64,000 nt of DNA from Allobosea sp. 67-29 (lineage in GTDB: Bacteria; Pseudomonadota; Alphaproteobacteria; Rhizobiales; Beijerinckiaceae), in NCBI RefSeq assembly GCF_001898115.1, contig NZ_MKSQ01000005.1:370129-434128 (forward strand). The letters are read 5' to 3'. The notes under the pieces are model-generated. The model had not been told where the DNA came from. It made no database searches and saw only the letters and a list, made by a program, of their open reading frames with translations. This document shows, one piece after another, positions 1 to 7,023 of this stretch. Position 1 is the stretch's first letter. Each line of letters opens with the position of its first letter. The position numbers were made by a program, and so were the translations under genes.

Positions 1-1359
1 GGCGGGGATCGTATCGAGCCAGTTGCGATAGGCAGCGAGCGGAATGCTGAGGCTGACCGGACCAGTCGTCAGGGCAGCCATGAGAGCCTGACCATCGGGC
101 CGAGCCTCACCGACCTCGTATCCCGCTTCCGCCAATAGCTCCCGGATCGCCGTCACGCTTGCCGGCGTGTCGAGCCCGACGGCGAAACCGGCCCGCCCGC
201 CGCGCGCGGGGTAATCCGACATCACCAGCGCCAGCCGCCGTTCCGCGGCGGGCTTCCGAGCCAGCGCGATCCAATTGACCGCCAGATCTGCCAGGGCAGT
301 GATGCCGTCAATATCGGGCACGAGCTGCCGAGTGGAGAGGCCGGTTGCCAGGTCGTTTTCTTCGGCCTTGAAGGCGACTGGAATAGCGCCGATGCGCCCG
401 TCGAATTCCGGCAGGGCCACCTGCATGGCGAGATCGGTGGCCGACAGGCCGCGCGGGGACGCCTCCCAGGCTTCGCGCGGGCTGCCGACCGGTACTGCCT
501 GCAGGATCGGGCAATCGGCACTGTCGAGTACGAAATCGGCGCCCTCGCGAGCCGAGAAGGCGGTGGTGGTGACGATCAGGGCCGGCTTACGTGTCGCGAT
601 CAGCGCGGCGAGTTCGGCCGTGACGACCGGGTCCTTCAGGCTGGTCAGCGCGAGTGGGAGCGGGGCGAGGCCGCGTGCGCTCAGCGCAGCGGCAATCGCC
701 TCGCCCATGGCGGTGTCGCCGGCCGCAACGCCTGAACGGTAGAGCAGGATTGAAACAAGCGGTTGGTCATTGGGCGCCGCGGCAAGCGCCTCGCGCCAGG
801 GCAGGGGCGTACCCTCTGGGCCGAGTGCGAAAAGGGATGGCAGCGGGAGCGGCGCCAGTTCTGCGACGTCGGCACTCTGCGCCAGGTAGCTGTCTATCCG
901 CTCCAGCAACCGCCGCATGTTTTCGGCGCCACCGCCTGCCTGAAAATAAGCCAGCAACTCACTCGCGAACTCCGCCGCCACTGTCGCATGCTCGCCGAGC
1001 CGCGGGTCGTCGCGCTCGTCGCCCGGCAGGATCGCAAGCGGAAGGCCGCGCTCCCGGCAGGCCGCCCCGAGCTGCTCGATGCCGTAGCGCCAGTAGTCGA
1101 GCCCGCCGAGGCAGCGCACCAGCACGAAGCGGCAATGCGCGGCGGTCTTCTCGATCAGGAAATCGACCGAGAGCGGATGTTTCAGGCGTCGGAGTGGCGC
1201 GAGCCGCACCGACAGGCTGCTGCTGCCTGCCGCCACCGCCAGCGCCGAGAGGTCGCTGTCGGTGAAGGACAGGACGAGCACATCTCCCGGTGGCAGGGCG
1301 AGATCGACGGCGTCTTCGCCGTCGTCGAGCCTGATCTCGCTGGTCGGGAGAAGGTGCAT
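1..1359 (-). CDS. cobN: Cobaltochelatase subunit CobN, N-terminal part (cut by window edge)
   Basis: The reading frame is open from an ATG to the first base of the window, giving 453 codons of the amino-terminal part; family members usually exceed 1000 residues, so the rest lies outside. CobN is the large subunit of the ATP-dependent cobaltochelatase (CobNST) that inserts cobalt into hydrogenobyrinic acid a,c-diamide in the aerobic B12 pathway. Recognisable family stretches are SPRGLSATDLAMQVALPEF and, further on, YPARGGRAGFAVGLDTPAS. The gene begins 9 bases after cobW on the same strand and is the last visible member of the riboswitch-led operon. Nothing looks broken in the visible part. Confidence 0.93.
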   Translation of the reverse strand, partial: MHLLPTSEIRLDDGEDAVDLALPPGDVLVLSFTDSDLSALAVAAGSSSLSVRLAPLRRLKHPLSVDFLIEKTAAHCRFVLVRCLGGLDYWRYGIEQLGAACRERGLPLAILPGDERDDPRLGEHATVAAEFASELLAYFQAGGGAENMRRLLERIDSYLAQSADVAELAPLPLPSLFALGPEGTPLPWREALAAAPNDQPLVSILLYRSGVAAGDTAMGEAIAAALSARGLAPLPLALTSLKDPVVTAELAALIATRKPALIVTTTAFSAREGADFVLDSADCPILQAVPVGSPREAWEASPRGLSATDLAMQVALPEFDGRIGAIPVAFKAEENDLATGLSTRQLVPDIDGITALADLAVNWIALARKPAAERRLALVMSDYPARGGRAGFAVGLDTPASVTAIRELLAEAGYEVGEARPDGQALMAALTTGPVSLSIPLAAYRNWLDTIPA

Positions 1360-1368
1360 CGGCCGATG

Positions 1369-2424
1369 TTACGCCCCCGCGAGAGCCGCTTCCACGGCCT
1401 TGAGGTCGAAGCCCTTGAGGCCGATCACGGTGAGGCGGCCGTCGCGCGCTTCGCTCGCGCCCCAGGCCCGGTCGAAATGATGCCCGACGCGTCGGCCGAC
1501 GCCCTGCACCACGAGCCGCATCGGCTTGCCCGGCACGGCGGTGAAGCCCTTGAGGCGCAGCACACCCTCGGCCTCGGCCGCCCTGGCGACGCGCGCCGTG
1601 AGCTCTTCCGGTGTGAGTCCCGCCGGCAGCGGTACGGCGACCGAGTCGAAATCGTCATGATCGTGGTCGTGCTCGCCTTCGCCGTGATGCGAGGGGCGGG
1701 CGGCGAGATCGTTCTCGGCGGCGGCGCCGAGGCCGACGATCAGCGCCGGCTCGACCTTGCCATGGGAGGTCTCGACGATCTTGATCGCCTTGGGCAGGTG
1801 CTCGGCGATCTCGGCCTTGACCCGGGCGCGGCCGGCCTCGTCGACGAGGTCGCTCTTGTTGAGCAGGATCAGGTCGGCGCAGAGGATCTGGTCCTCGAAC
1901 ACCTCTTCCAGCGGGTTGTCGTGATCGACGGATGCGTCGCCCGCCTTTTGCGCCGCGAGCGCCTCCGGATCATCGGCGAACTGGCCCTCGGCGACGGCCG
2001 GGCCGTCGACCACCGCGATGACGCCGTCGACGGTGACGCGCGAGCGGATCGCCGGCCAGTTGAAGGCCGTGACGAGCGGCTTCGGCAGGGCGAGGCCGGA
2101 GGTCTCGATCAGGATGTGCTCGGGCGGGTTCGGCCGGTTGAGCAGCTTCTCCAGCGCCGGCACGAAATCATCGGCGACGGTGCAGCAGATGCAGCCATTC
2201 GGCAGCTCGACCACGTCCTCGTCGCTGCAGCCGGCGATGCCGCAGCCCTTGAGGAACTCGCCGTCGAAGCCGAGATCGCCGAATTCGTTGACGAGCACGG
2301 CGAGCTTCTTGCCCTGCGCGTTCTCAAGCAGATGGCGCACCAGCGTCGTCTTTCCGGCGCCGAGGAAGCCGGTGACGATGGTGCAGGGGGTTTTGCCCAG
2401 ATGGGCGGTTTGCGGGGCGTTCAT
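1369..2424 (-). CDS. cobW: CobW, GTPase metallochaperone of cobalamin synthesis
   Basis: This 351-residue G3E-family GTPase is thought to deliver cobalt to the cobaltochelatase. It has the P-loop GFLGAGKTT (residues 19-27), the family metal-site motif CICC (C78, C80, C81) and a histidine/aspartate-rich stretch (HHGEGEHDHDHDDFD, near residue 230) that typically binds metal. The C-terminal CobW_C domain follows. I chose the ATG that puts the P-loop about 20 residues in; an upstream in-frame ATG would add 37 residues running into the preceding gene. It sits between the DUF1636 gene (4-base gap) and cobN, which fits a cobalt-delivery role directly before the chelatase. Confidence 0.95.
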   Translation of the reverse strand: MNAPQTAHLGKTPCTIVTGFLGAGKTTLVRHLLENAQGKKLAVLVNEFGDLGFDGEFLKGCGIAGCSDEDVVELPNGCICCTVADDFVPALEKLLNRPNPPEHILIETSGLALPKPLVTAFNWPAIRSRVTVDGVIAVVDGPAVAEGQFADDPEALAAQKAGDASVDHDNPLEEVFEDQILCADLILLNKSDLVDEAGRARVKAEIAEHLPKAIKIVETSHGKVEPALIVGLGAAAENDLAARPSHHGEGEHDHDHDDFDSVAVPLPAGLTPEELTARVARAAEAEGVLRLKGFTAVPGKPMRLVVQGVGRRVGHHFDRAWGASEARDGRLTVIGLKGFDLKAVEAALAGA

Positions 2425-2428
2425 GATG

Positions 2429-2818
2429 TCATCCTTGCTGGCGCGCCGGCAAAGGCGGCACGCGCGCGACCACGCCCTTGCGGAAGGACTGCGGCCGCTC
2501 TTTCCAGGGAACGATGCCGTTGGCGCTGGCGGCATAGGCCTCCGCCGCGCCGACGATCTCGTCGAGATGGGTTTCTGTGTCGAGATCGCCGATCAGATAG
2601 GTCCATTTGCCGTCGGCCGCGAAGGCGACGGTGCAGGGCCGCTTGCAGACGGCGAGGCATTCGACGGGCAGCACGGGGATCGCGCTGCCCTTCGCTGCGA
2701 GCTGCGCGGTGAGACGCTCCGCGAGCGCCAGCCCCGGCTGGTCGTAGCCTTCCGGGAGATCGGCGCGCGCGCGGCGGCAGGCCGTGCAGACATGGATGGT
2801 GAGGTCGCCCTCGGACAT
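2429..2818 (-). CDS. DUF1636-type cysteine-rich protein in the B12/cobalt operon
   Basis: The 129-residue product resembles the DUF1636 family, small proteins commonly found beside cobalt and cobalamin genes in alphaproteobacteria. Cysteines C11 and C14 (HVCTAC) together with C54, C58 and C62 (VECLAVCKRPC) give the spacing of thioredoxin-like [2Fe-2S] ferredoxins, so iron-sulfur or direct metal binding is plausible. No signal peptide or membrane segment is visible. It lies between cbtA and cobW in the riboswitch-controlled operon. The function is not established; a redox partner or metal carrier for cobalt insertion is my inference. The start is the ATG giving MSEGDLTIHVC, since the longer reading upstream overlaps cbtA. 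Confidence 0.8.
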   Translation of the reverse strand: MSEGDLTIHVCTACRRARADLPEGYDQPGLALAERLTAQLAAKGSAIPVLPVECLAVCKRPCTVAFAADGKWTYLIGDLDTETHLDEIVGAAEAYAASANGIVPWKERPQSFRKGVVARVPPLPARQQG

Positions 2819-2856
2819 GGCTTGCTTTCCGGGTGCGGTTTGGCCGCGCCCCTGCC

Positions 2857-3597
2857 TCAATGCGCAGCGGCGCGGCGGCTCATCCAAGGCCAGAGCGTGC
2901 CGACCGCGAAGGCGGTGACGAGCCAGAGCGCCGCCTGGATGCCGAGCGACAGCGCGGTGAAGTGCGCGGCGAGCTCGGCCGGCACCTTGCTCTCCGGTGT
3001 CGGTGCATGCGGCGCCCCGACGAGATGCGGCAGCAGGATCACGGCGATTGCCAGCAGCTTGAGCCAGGGCGCCTCGTAACGCAGGAACAGGAACAGCCCG
3101 ATCGCCGTGGCGATCGCGGTCGCGAGCCACCAGAGCTGGCGCGCCTGCAGTGCGGCGGAAGCCGCGCCGGGCAGTTCCGGCGCGAGTCCCATGCCCGGCG
3201 CCAGCCCGAAGGCGAGGAAGCCGCAGGCGCCCCAGATCAGCGCGGTTCGCGGGTCGATCGTGTCGCCGGCGGCGAGCATGCCGGCGAGCAACAATGCGGC
3301 GAAGCCGATCGCGGTGCCGATCGTCGCGGCGCTGGTGAAGAGCAGGCGCTGGGCGCCGTCCTGCGGCTTCCATTCGTCATGCTCCGCGCCGGCGGCATGA
3401 TCGTGGCCGCCATGGGCGAGGATGATCCGCGCCCCGCCGTCGAAGGCGGCATGCGCCGGCATCGGCGCGGCAAGAGCGCTTTCATAGGTTTCCGCCTTGA
3501 GGATCAGCGGAGTGGTGGTGAGGTGCTGGAGGGTGGCGACGATCAGCCCAGCCAGAAGCCCGGCCAGGATGCTGACCGTGAGAACACGCGTGACCAT
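2857..3597 (-). CDS. cbtA: CbtA, predicted cobalt transporter membrane subunit
   Basis: The 246-residue protein is strongly hydrophobic, with roughly five or six membrane segments starting at residues 5-25. It matches the CbtA pattern of an N-terminal helix followed by a histidine-containing hydrophilic section (HAAFD, AHGGHDHAAGAEHDE) and more helices. CbtA and CbtB form a predicted cobalt uptake system under B12-riboswitch control; the transport role is inferred for the family from context rather than proved here. The gene starts 12 bases after cbtB and is followed by the DUF1636 gene. Confidence 0.92.
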   Translation of the reverse strand: MVTRVLTVSILAGLLAGLIVATLQHLTTTPLILKAETYESALAAPMPAHAAFDGGARIILAHGGHDHAAGAEHDEWKPQDGAQRLLFTSAATIGTAIGFAALLLAGMLAAGDTIDPRTALIWGACGFLAFGLAPGMGLAPELPGAASAALQARQLWWLATAIATAIGLFLFLRYEAPWLKLLAIAVILLPHLVGAPHAPTPESKVPAELAAHFTALSLGIQAALWLVTAFAVGTLWPWMSRRAAAH

Positions 3598-3609
3598 GAT
3601 GGCTTTCCC

Positions 3610-3786
3610 TCAGTGGCAGGGAAAGGCGAGGCCGTGACGGGTGTCGTGCGCGGCGTTGTGGACGTTGGTCGAGGCCGCGAAGCCGGTGGTATAGACGAGC
3701 GCGATGCCGACGATCAGGGCCGCGGTGACGGCCTTGACGCGCTCCGAGACGCTGAGGGATGAGGTGGAAACCGAAGCGGTGTTCAT
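3610..3786 (-). CDS. cbtB: CbtB, small membrane partner of CbtA
   Basis: This 58-residue protein has one membrane helix (about residues 18-38, TAALIVGIALVYTTGFA) and a short histidine-rich tail (NVHNAAHDTRHGLAFPCH). That is the usual layout of CbtB, whose C-terminal histidines are believed to bind cobalt. The ATG giving MNTASVS was chosen because the only longer in-frame option starts inside the riboswitch. It is the first gene after the cobalamin riboswitch, with cbtA 12 bases downstream. Confidence 0.93.
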   Translation of the reverse strand: MNTASVSTSSLSVSERVKAVTAALIVGIALVYTTGFAASTNVHNAAHDTRHGLAFPCH

Positions 3787-3836
3787 TTGCGTTCTCCGTG
3801 GCCGCCCCGCCGGCAGCCGGTTGGATCGTTGCGGGT

Positions 3837-3995
3837 CGACGGCAGGTCTCCTGGCTCGCGGGTCCGATGTCTCGTGCCGCCTTCCCGGAGCGTTGGCTCC
3901 AGTGGCCGATGGCAAAAGACACCCGCTTACAGTTGCGGGGGCAGCCGCGGTCTCGCACCGCGTTCCCTTTTCACCTCCTCGCGGAGGCACCGTCG
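3837..3995 (-). ncRNA. Cobalamin (B12) riboswitch leading the cbtBA-DUF1636-cobW-cobN operon
   Basis: Read on the minus strand, this leader contains the B12-box AGCCAGGAGACCTGCC (plus-strand bases 3841-3856). The conserved core segments GGTGAAAAGGGAAC near its 5' end and CCCCCGCAACTGTAAGCGG in the middle are also present. The ends CGACGG and CCGTCG can pair as the closing P1 stem (3990-3995 with 3837-3842). The B12-box lies about 55 bases before the cbtB start, so adenosylcobalamin binding most likely blocks ribosome access or elongation into the cobalt genes. The divergent cobU-cobO genes are not downstream of it. Confidence 0.93.
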
Positions 3996-4001
3996 GGGAA
4001 C

Positions 4002-4031
4002 ATCATTAGCCATCGGCGCGTCGCTGTGCAA
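4002..4031 (-). promoter_or_regulatory. Candidate promoter for the riboswitch transcript
   Basis: On the minus strand TTGCAC (4031-4026) is followed after 18 bases by AATGAT (4007-4002), a fair match to a sigma-70-type promoter. It would start transcription close to base 3995, exactly where the riboswitch P1 stem begins. This is inferred from sequence match and position only. Confidence 0.4.
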
Positions 4032-4084
4032 TGCACGTTGGGCGTTCCTCGGGCGGAGCGATCGTGAAACCGACGGCGCATGCG

Positions 4085-4603
4085 ATGCAGAGCGAAATGT
4101 CCCATCTCACCCTCGTTCTCGGCGGCGCCCGCTCCGGCAAGAGCCGCCATGCCGAGGCGCTGATCGAGGCGCTGCCGGCCCCTTGGAGCTATATCGCCAC
4201 AGCGCAGGCCTATGACGATGAGATGCGCGAACGCATCGCCGGGCATCGCGCCCGCCGGCCGGATGGCTGGCAGACGGTCGATGCCCCGCTCGAACTGGCG
4301 GAGGCGCTCGCCGCCCAGCCGGCCGGCCGGCCGATCCTCGTCGATTGCCTGACGCTCTGGCTGACCAATCTCATCCTCGCCGAGCGGGATACCGCCGCCG
4401 CCTGCGAAGCCCTGGTCACCGCCTGCGAGCGCGTCTCGGCGCCGCTCGTGCTGGTCGGCAACGAGGTCGGGCTCGGCATCGTGCCGGACAACGCGCTCGC
4501 CCGCCGCTTCCGCGACGAGGCCGGGCGATTGCATCAGGCGCTTGCGGCGCGGGCCGCCAGCGTGGTCTTCATGGTCGCCGGATTGCCGATGCGAGTGAAG
4601 TGA
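4085..4603 (+). CDS. cobU: Adenosylcobinamide kinase / adenosylcobinamide-phosphate guanylyltransferase
   Basis: The bifunctional CobU (CobP) enzyme phosphorylates adenosylcobinamide and then transfers GMP to it, activating it for nucleotide-loop assembly. It shows the nucleotide-binding loop GGARSGKS (residues 13-20), then IATAQAYDDEMRERIAGH, containing the histidine that forms the guanylyl intermediate in this family, and VDCLTLWLTN. The 172-residue length fits the family. The start is uncertain. ATG 4097 would give MSHLTLVLGG, and GTG 4064 has a good GGAG sequence six bases upstream. The stop overlaps the start of cobO (TGATG), so the two genes are translationally linked. They diverge from the riboswitch operon. 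Confidence 0.93.
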   Translation: MQSEMSHLTLVLGGARSGKSRHAEALIEALPAPWSYIATAQAYDDEMRERIAGHRARRPDGWQTVDAPLELAEALAAQPAGRPILVDCLTLWLTNLILAERDTAAACEALVTACERVSAPLVLVGNEVGLGIVPDNALARRFRDEAGRLHQALAARAASVVFMVAGLPMRVK

Positions 4604-5211
4604 TGACCGAGACCGAAGACGCCGCCCGCCACAAGGCGAAGATGGAGAAGCGCAAGGCGGTGCAGGATGCCGAGGTCGCTTCGAAGACGCTGGAGAAGGG
4701 GCTTCTGATCGTCAATACCGGCCCTGGCAAGGGCAAGTCGACGGCGGCCTTCGGGCTGATCCTGCGGGCTCTCGGCCATGGCTGGCGCATCGGCGTGGTG
4801 CAGTTCATCAAGGGTGCCTGGTCGACCGGCGAGCGCAAGGCGCTCGAAGCCTTCGGCGATCAGGTGAGCTGGCACAGCATGGGCGAGGGCTTCACCTGGG
4901 AGACGCAGGACAAGGCCCGCGACATCGCCGCCGCCGAGCGTGCCTTCGCCAAGGCGAAGGAGGTGATGGCGGATCCGGAGATCAGGCTCTTGGTGCTCGA
5001 CGAGCTCAACATCGCGCTGCGCTACGACTATCTGCCGCTCGCCGAGGTCGTGGCGACGCTGGCCGCCCGTCGCCCGGGCCTGCACGTCGTCGTCACCGGC
5101 CGCAACGCTAAGCCGGAGCTGATCGAGGCTGCCGACCTCGTCACCGAGATGACGCTGGTGAAGCACCACTTCGCCGCCGGCGTGAAGGCGCAGGAAGGCA
5201 TCGAGTTCTAG
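4603..5211 (+). CDS. cobO: Corrinoid adenosyltransferase CobO
   Basis: The 202-residue CobA/CobO-type ATP:cob(I)alamin adenosyltransferase attaches the 5'-deoxyadenosyl group to the corrin cobalt. It has the N-terminal basic stretch typical of CobO, the P-loop TGPGKGKST (residues 39-47), VVQFIKGAW and the conserved LLVLDELNIALRYDYL segment. The C-terminal end (KAQEGIEF) is typical of full-length members. The ATG is shared with the cobU stop as TGATG, which decides the start. It ends 12 bases before the convergent ketopantoate-reductase-like gene. Confidence 0.96.
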   Translation: MTETEDAARHKAKMEKRKAVQDAEVASKTLEKGLLIVNTGPGKGKSTAAFGLILRALGHGWRIGVVQFIKGAWSTGERKALEAFGDQVSWHSMGEGFTWETQDKARDIAAAERAFAKAKEVMADPEIRLLVLDELNIALRYDYLPLAEVVATLAARRPGLHVVVTGRNAKPELIEAADLVTEMTLVKHHFAAGVKAQEGIEF

Positions 5212-5223
5212 CGCGGGCTTGGC

Positions 5224-6120
5224 TTACTCCCGGTTGCTCGCTTCCATCAGCTTGACGATCACGGTCAGCAGGCGGTTTGCCGGCGTCGCGATGCCGAGCC
5301 GTTCGCCGCTCGCGACGATATAGCCGTTGAGATGGCCGATCTCGGTCCGCTTGCCCTTGGCCAGGTCCTGAGCGGTCGAGGAGAGCTGATCGGGCATCGT
5401 CGCGGCCAGGCCGAGCACCTTCGCGAGAATGCCATCCGCGATCGGGACATGGCAGGCTCGCGCCACCGCGAGGCATTCCTCGACGATGTCCTTCATGGCG
5501 GCGGTCACGCCGTCCACGCCCATCATCCGGCCATAGGGCAGCTGGGGGATGGCGGAGAGCGCATTATAGGCGCAGTTCACGATCAGCTTGGTCCAGAGAT
5601 CCTCGATGACGCGGTCGGAGACCTCGGCCTTGACGCCGGCCCGCCCGAACATGTCGGCAAGCGTCTGGCTCGTCGGGCCCGCGCCGATGACGAGTTCGCC
5701 CCGGCCGTGATGGCGGACATGCCCCGGCCGCGGCATCTCGGTCGCGACATAGACCGCCGTCGGCATCACAAGCCTGCCAAGGACCTCCTCCAGGCGCGCG
5801 GCATTGTCGACGCCGTTCTGCAGGCTCAGAATCGTCGCGCCCGGTCGCAGGTGAGGCGCCATCTCATGGCCGGCCGCGACGGTGTCGCCCGATTTGACGC
5901 AGAACAGGACCAGTTCCGCATCGTTGACCCCGGACGGCTCGGTGGTCGCCGTCACCGCGAGCGATTCGGTGAAGGCGGCCGTTTCCAGGACGAGGCCATG
6001 GTCCCGGACTGCGGCCACATGCTGAGGCCGCGCGATCAGCGTAACCGCGTGCCCGGCGCGCGCCAGCATGGCGCCATAGTAGCAACCGACCGCGCCGGCC
6101 CCCATCACAGCGATCTTCAT
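5224..6120 (-). CDS. 2-dehydropantoate 2-reductase family oxidoreductase (PanE/ApbA-like)
   Basis: The 298-residue NADPH-dependent enzyme has the N-terminal dinucleotide motif GAGAVGCYYG (residues 7-16), SLQNGVDN, the LWTKLIVNCAYN segment with the catalytic lysine, and a C-terminal helical domain with KRTEIGHLNGYIV carrying the expected glutamate. The family reduces ketopantoate to pantoate in pantothenate and CoA synthesis, but many bacterial paralogues reduce other 2-keto acids, so pantoate synthesis here is only likely. The gene lies inside a block that separates two groups of cobalamin genes and has no obvious link to them. Start at the ATG 9 residues before the end of the nucleotide loop. 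Confidence 0.85.
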   Translation of the reverse strand: MKIAVMGAGAVGCYYGAMLARAGHAVTLIARPQHVAAVRDHGLVLETAAFTESLAVTATTEPSGVNDAELVLFCVKSGDTVAAGHEMAPHLRPGATILSLQNGVDNAARLEEVLGRLVMPTAVYVATEMPRPGHVRHHGRGELVIGAGPTSQTLADMFGRAGVKAEVSDRVIEDLWTKLIVNCAYNALSAIPQLPYGRMMGVDGVTAAMKDIVEECLAVARACHVPIADGILAKVLGLAATMPDQLSSTAQDLAKGKRTEIGHLNGYIVASGERLGIATPANRLLTVIVKLMEASNRE

Positions 6121-6251
6121 CGGTTTCCTTCCCCGCTCACGAGACGCCAGTGTGGCATCCGCTCCGCCGCCACTCTATTCCATCGCCAGCCGTCGGCGGA
6201 CGCATTATCCAGAGGCGGTGCGCGCGCCCGACAAGCGATGCGCGCAGTCTC

Positions 6252-6291
6252 GAGACCGAGCTGGCCGGGAGCTCCCGGCCAGCTCGGTCTC
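6252..6291. repeat. Perfect 40-bp palindrome in the divergent intergenic region
   Basis: The left half GAGACCGAGCTGGCCGGGAG is followed without any spacer by its exact reverse complement CTCCCGGCCAGCTCGGTCTC. There is no T-run on either side, so it is not a typical intrinsic terminator. It lies between the ketopantoate-reductase-like gene and tetR, which point away from each other. It could be a dimer-of-dimers binding site, a small mobile palindrome or a cruciform-prone spacer. Confidence 0.9.
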
Positions 6292-6362
6292 TCCGGCGGA
6301 GCCGCCGGCGCCGGCCACGGTCATTGTCCGCAGTACGCTTGACGGCCGCCGATTCTCTCCTC

Positions 6363-6390
6363 AGATTGAATTTGAATTCAGATTCAATCT
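6363..6390. promoter_or_regulatory. Probable TetR operator in front of the tetR-acyl-CoA dehydrogenase pair
   Basis: A 28-bp palindrome centred on GAATTC has arms that differ from perfect symmetry at one base pair only (left arm AGATTGAATTTGAA, right arm TTCAGATTCAATCT). It is AT-rich in a G+C-rich region and ends 12 bases before the tetR start codon. TetR regulators typically bind such sites and repress themselves and the adjacent gene. Confidence 0.7.
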
Positions 6391-6402
6391 TCGGGATGAG
6401 CC

Positions 6403-7023
6403 ATGCCTGTTGCGGCACCGAGACAACTGCGCAAGCTCGGAAAGCGGGAGACGATCCTCTCCGCCGCCCGCGGCATCGTCTCGGAGGTCGGTTTTCAGGA
6501 GACGTCGATAGCGGCGGTCGCCACCGCCAGCGGCGTCTCGACCGGCAGCGTCTATTCCTATTTCGCCTCGAAGGCCGAGCTGATGGCGGAGATCGTCGCG
6601 GCGGTGTCGTCGCGCGAGCTTGCCGTGCTGCGCGAGATCGCCGCCAGCGATGCGCCCGTCGCCGGGCGCCTGACCGCCGCGGTCGAGGCCTTCGCCCGCC
6701 GCGCCTTTGCCAACCGCCGCCTCGCCTGGTCGATGATCGCGGAGCCCGCCGATCCGGCCGTCGACGCGACACGGCTCGACTATCGCCGCGAGATCGCCGG
6801 CATTTTTCGCGCGCTCGTCGTCGAAGGCGGAAGACAGGGCGTTTTCCGTACCGTCGATTCGGATGCCGCCGCGGCGATGATCGTCGGCGGCTTCATGGAG
6901 GCGCTGATCGGCCCGCTCTCGCCCGAGCGGCCGATCACCCCCGAGCGCGGCCGCGAGATCGCGACGGCCTTGGCCGATCTCTCCCTCGCCGCGCTGATCT
7001 CCCGCGAAGGACATACCGCATGA
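6403..7023 (+). CDS. TetR/AcrR family transcriptional regulator
   Basis: The 206-residue protein has an N-terminal helix-turn-helix of TetR type (about residues 14-55, with AAVATASGVSTGSVYSYF) and a C-terminal ligand-binding helical domain. The start ATG is preceded by a purine-rich GGGATGAG. The 28-bp palindrome immediately upstream is the likely autoregulatory operator. The stop overlaps the next start (ATGA), so the regulator and the acyl-CoA dehydrogenase are co-transcribed and translationally coupled; the ligand may be an acyl-CoA. The ligand cannot be read from sequence. Confidence 0.9.
   Translation: MPVAAPRQLRKLGKRETILSAARGIVSEVGFQETSIAAVATASGVSTGSVYSYFASKAELMAEIVAAVSSRELAVLREIAASDAPVAGRLTAAVEAFARRAFANRRLAWSMIAEPADPAVDATRLDYRREIAGIFRALVVEGGRQGVFRTVDSDAAAAMIVGGFMEALIGPLSPERPITPERGREIATALADLSLAALISREGHTA

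Noticed and set aside
763..2712. Long open frame of about 650 codons on the plus strand opposite cobN, cobW and DUF1636
   Set aside because: It is the antisense shadow of three well-recognised genes in G+C-rich DNA, has no family resemblance and crosses gene boundaries.
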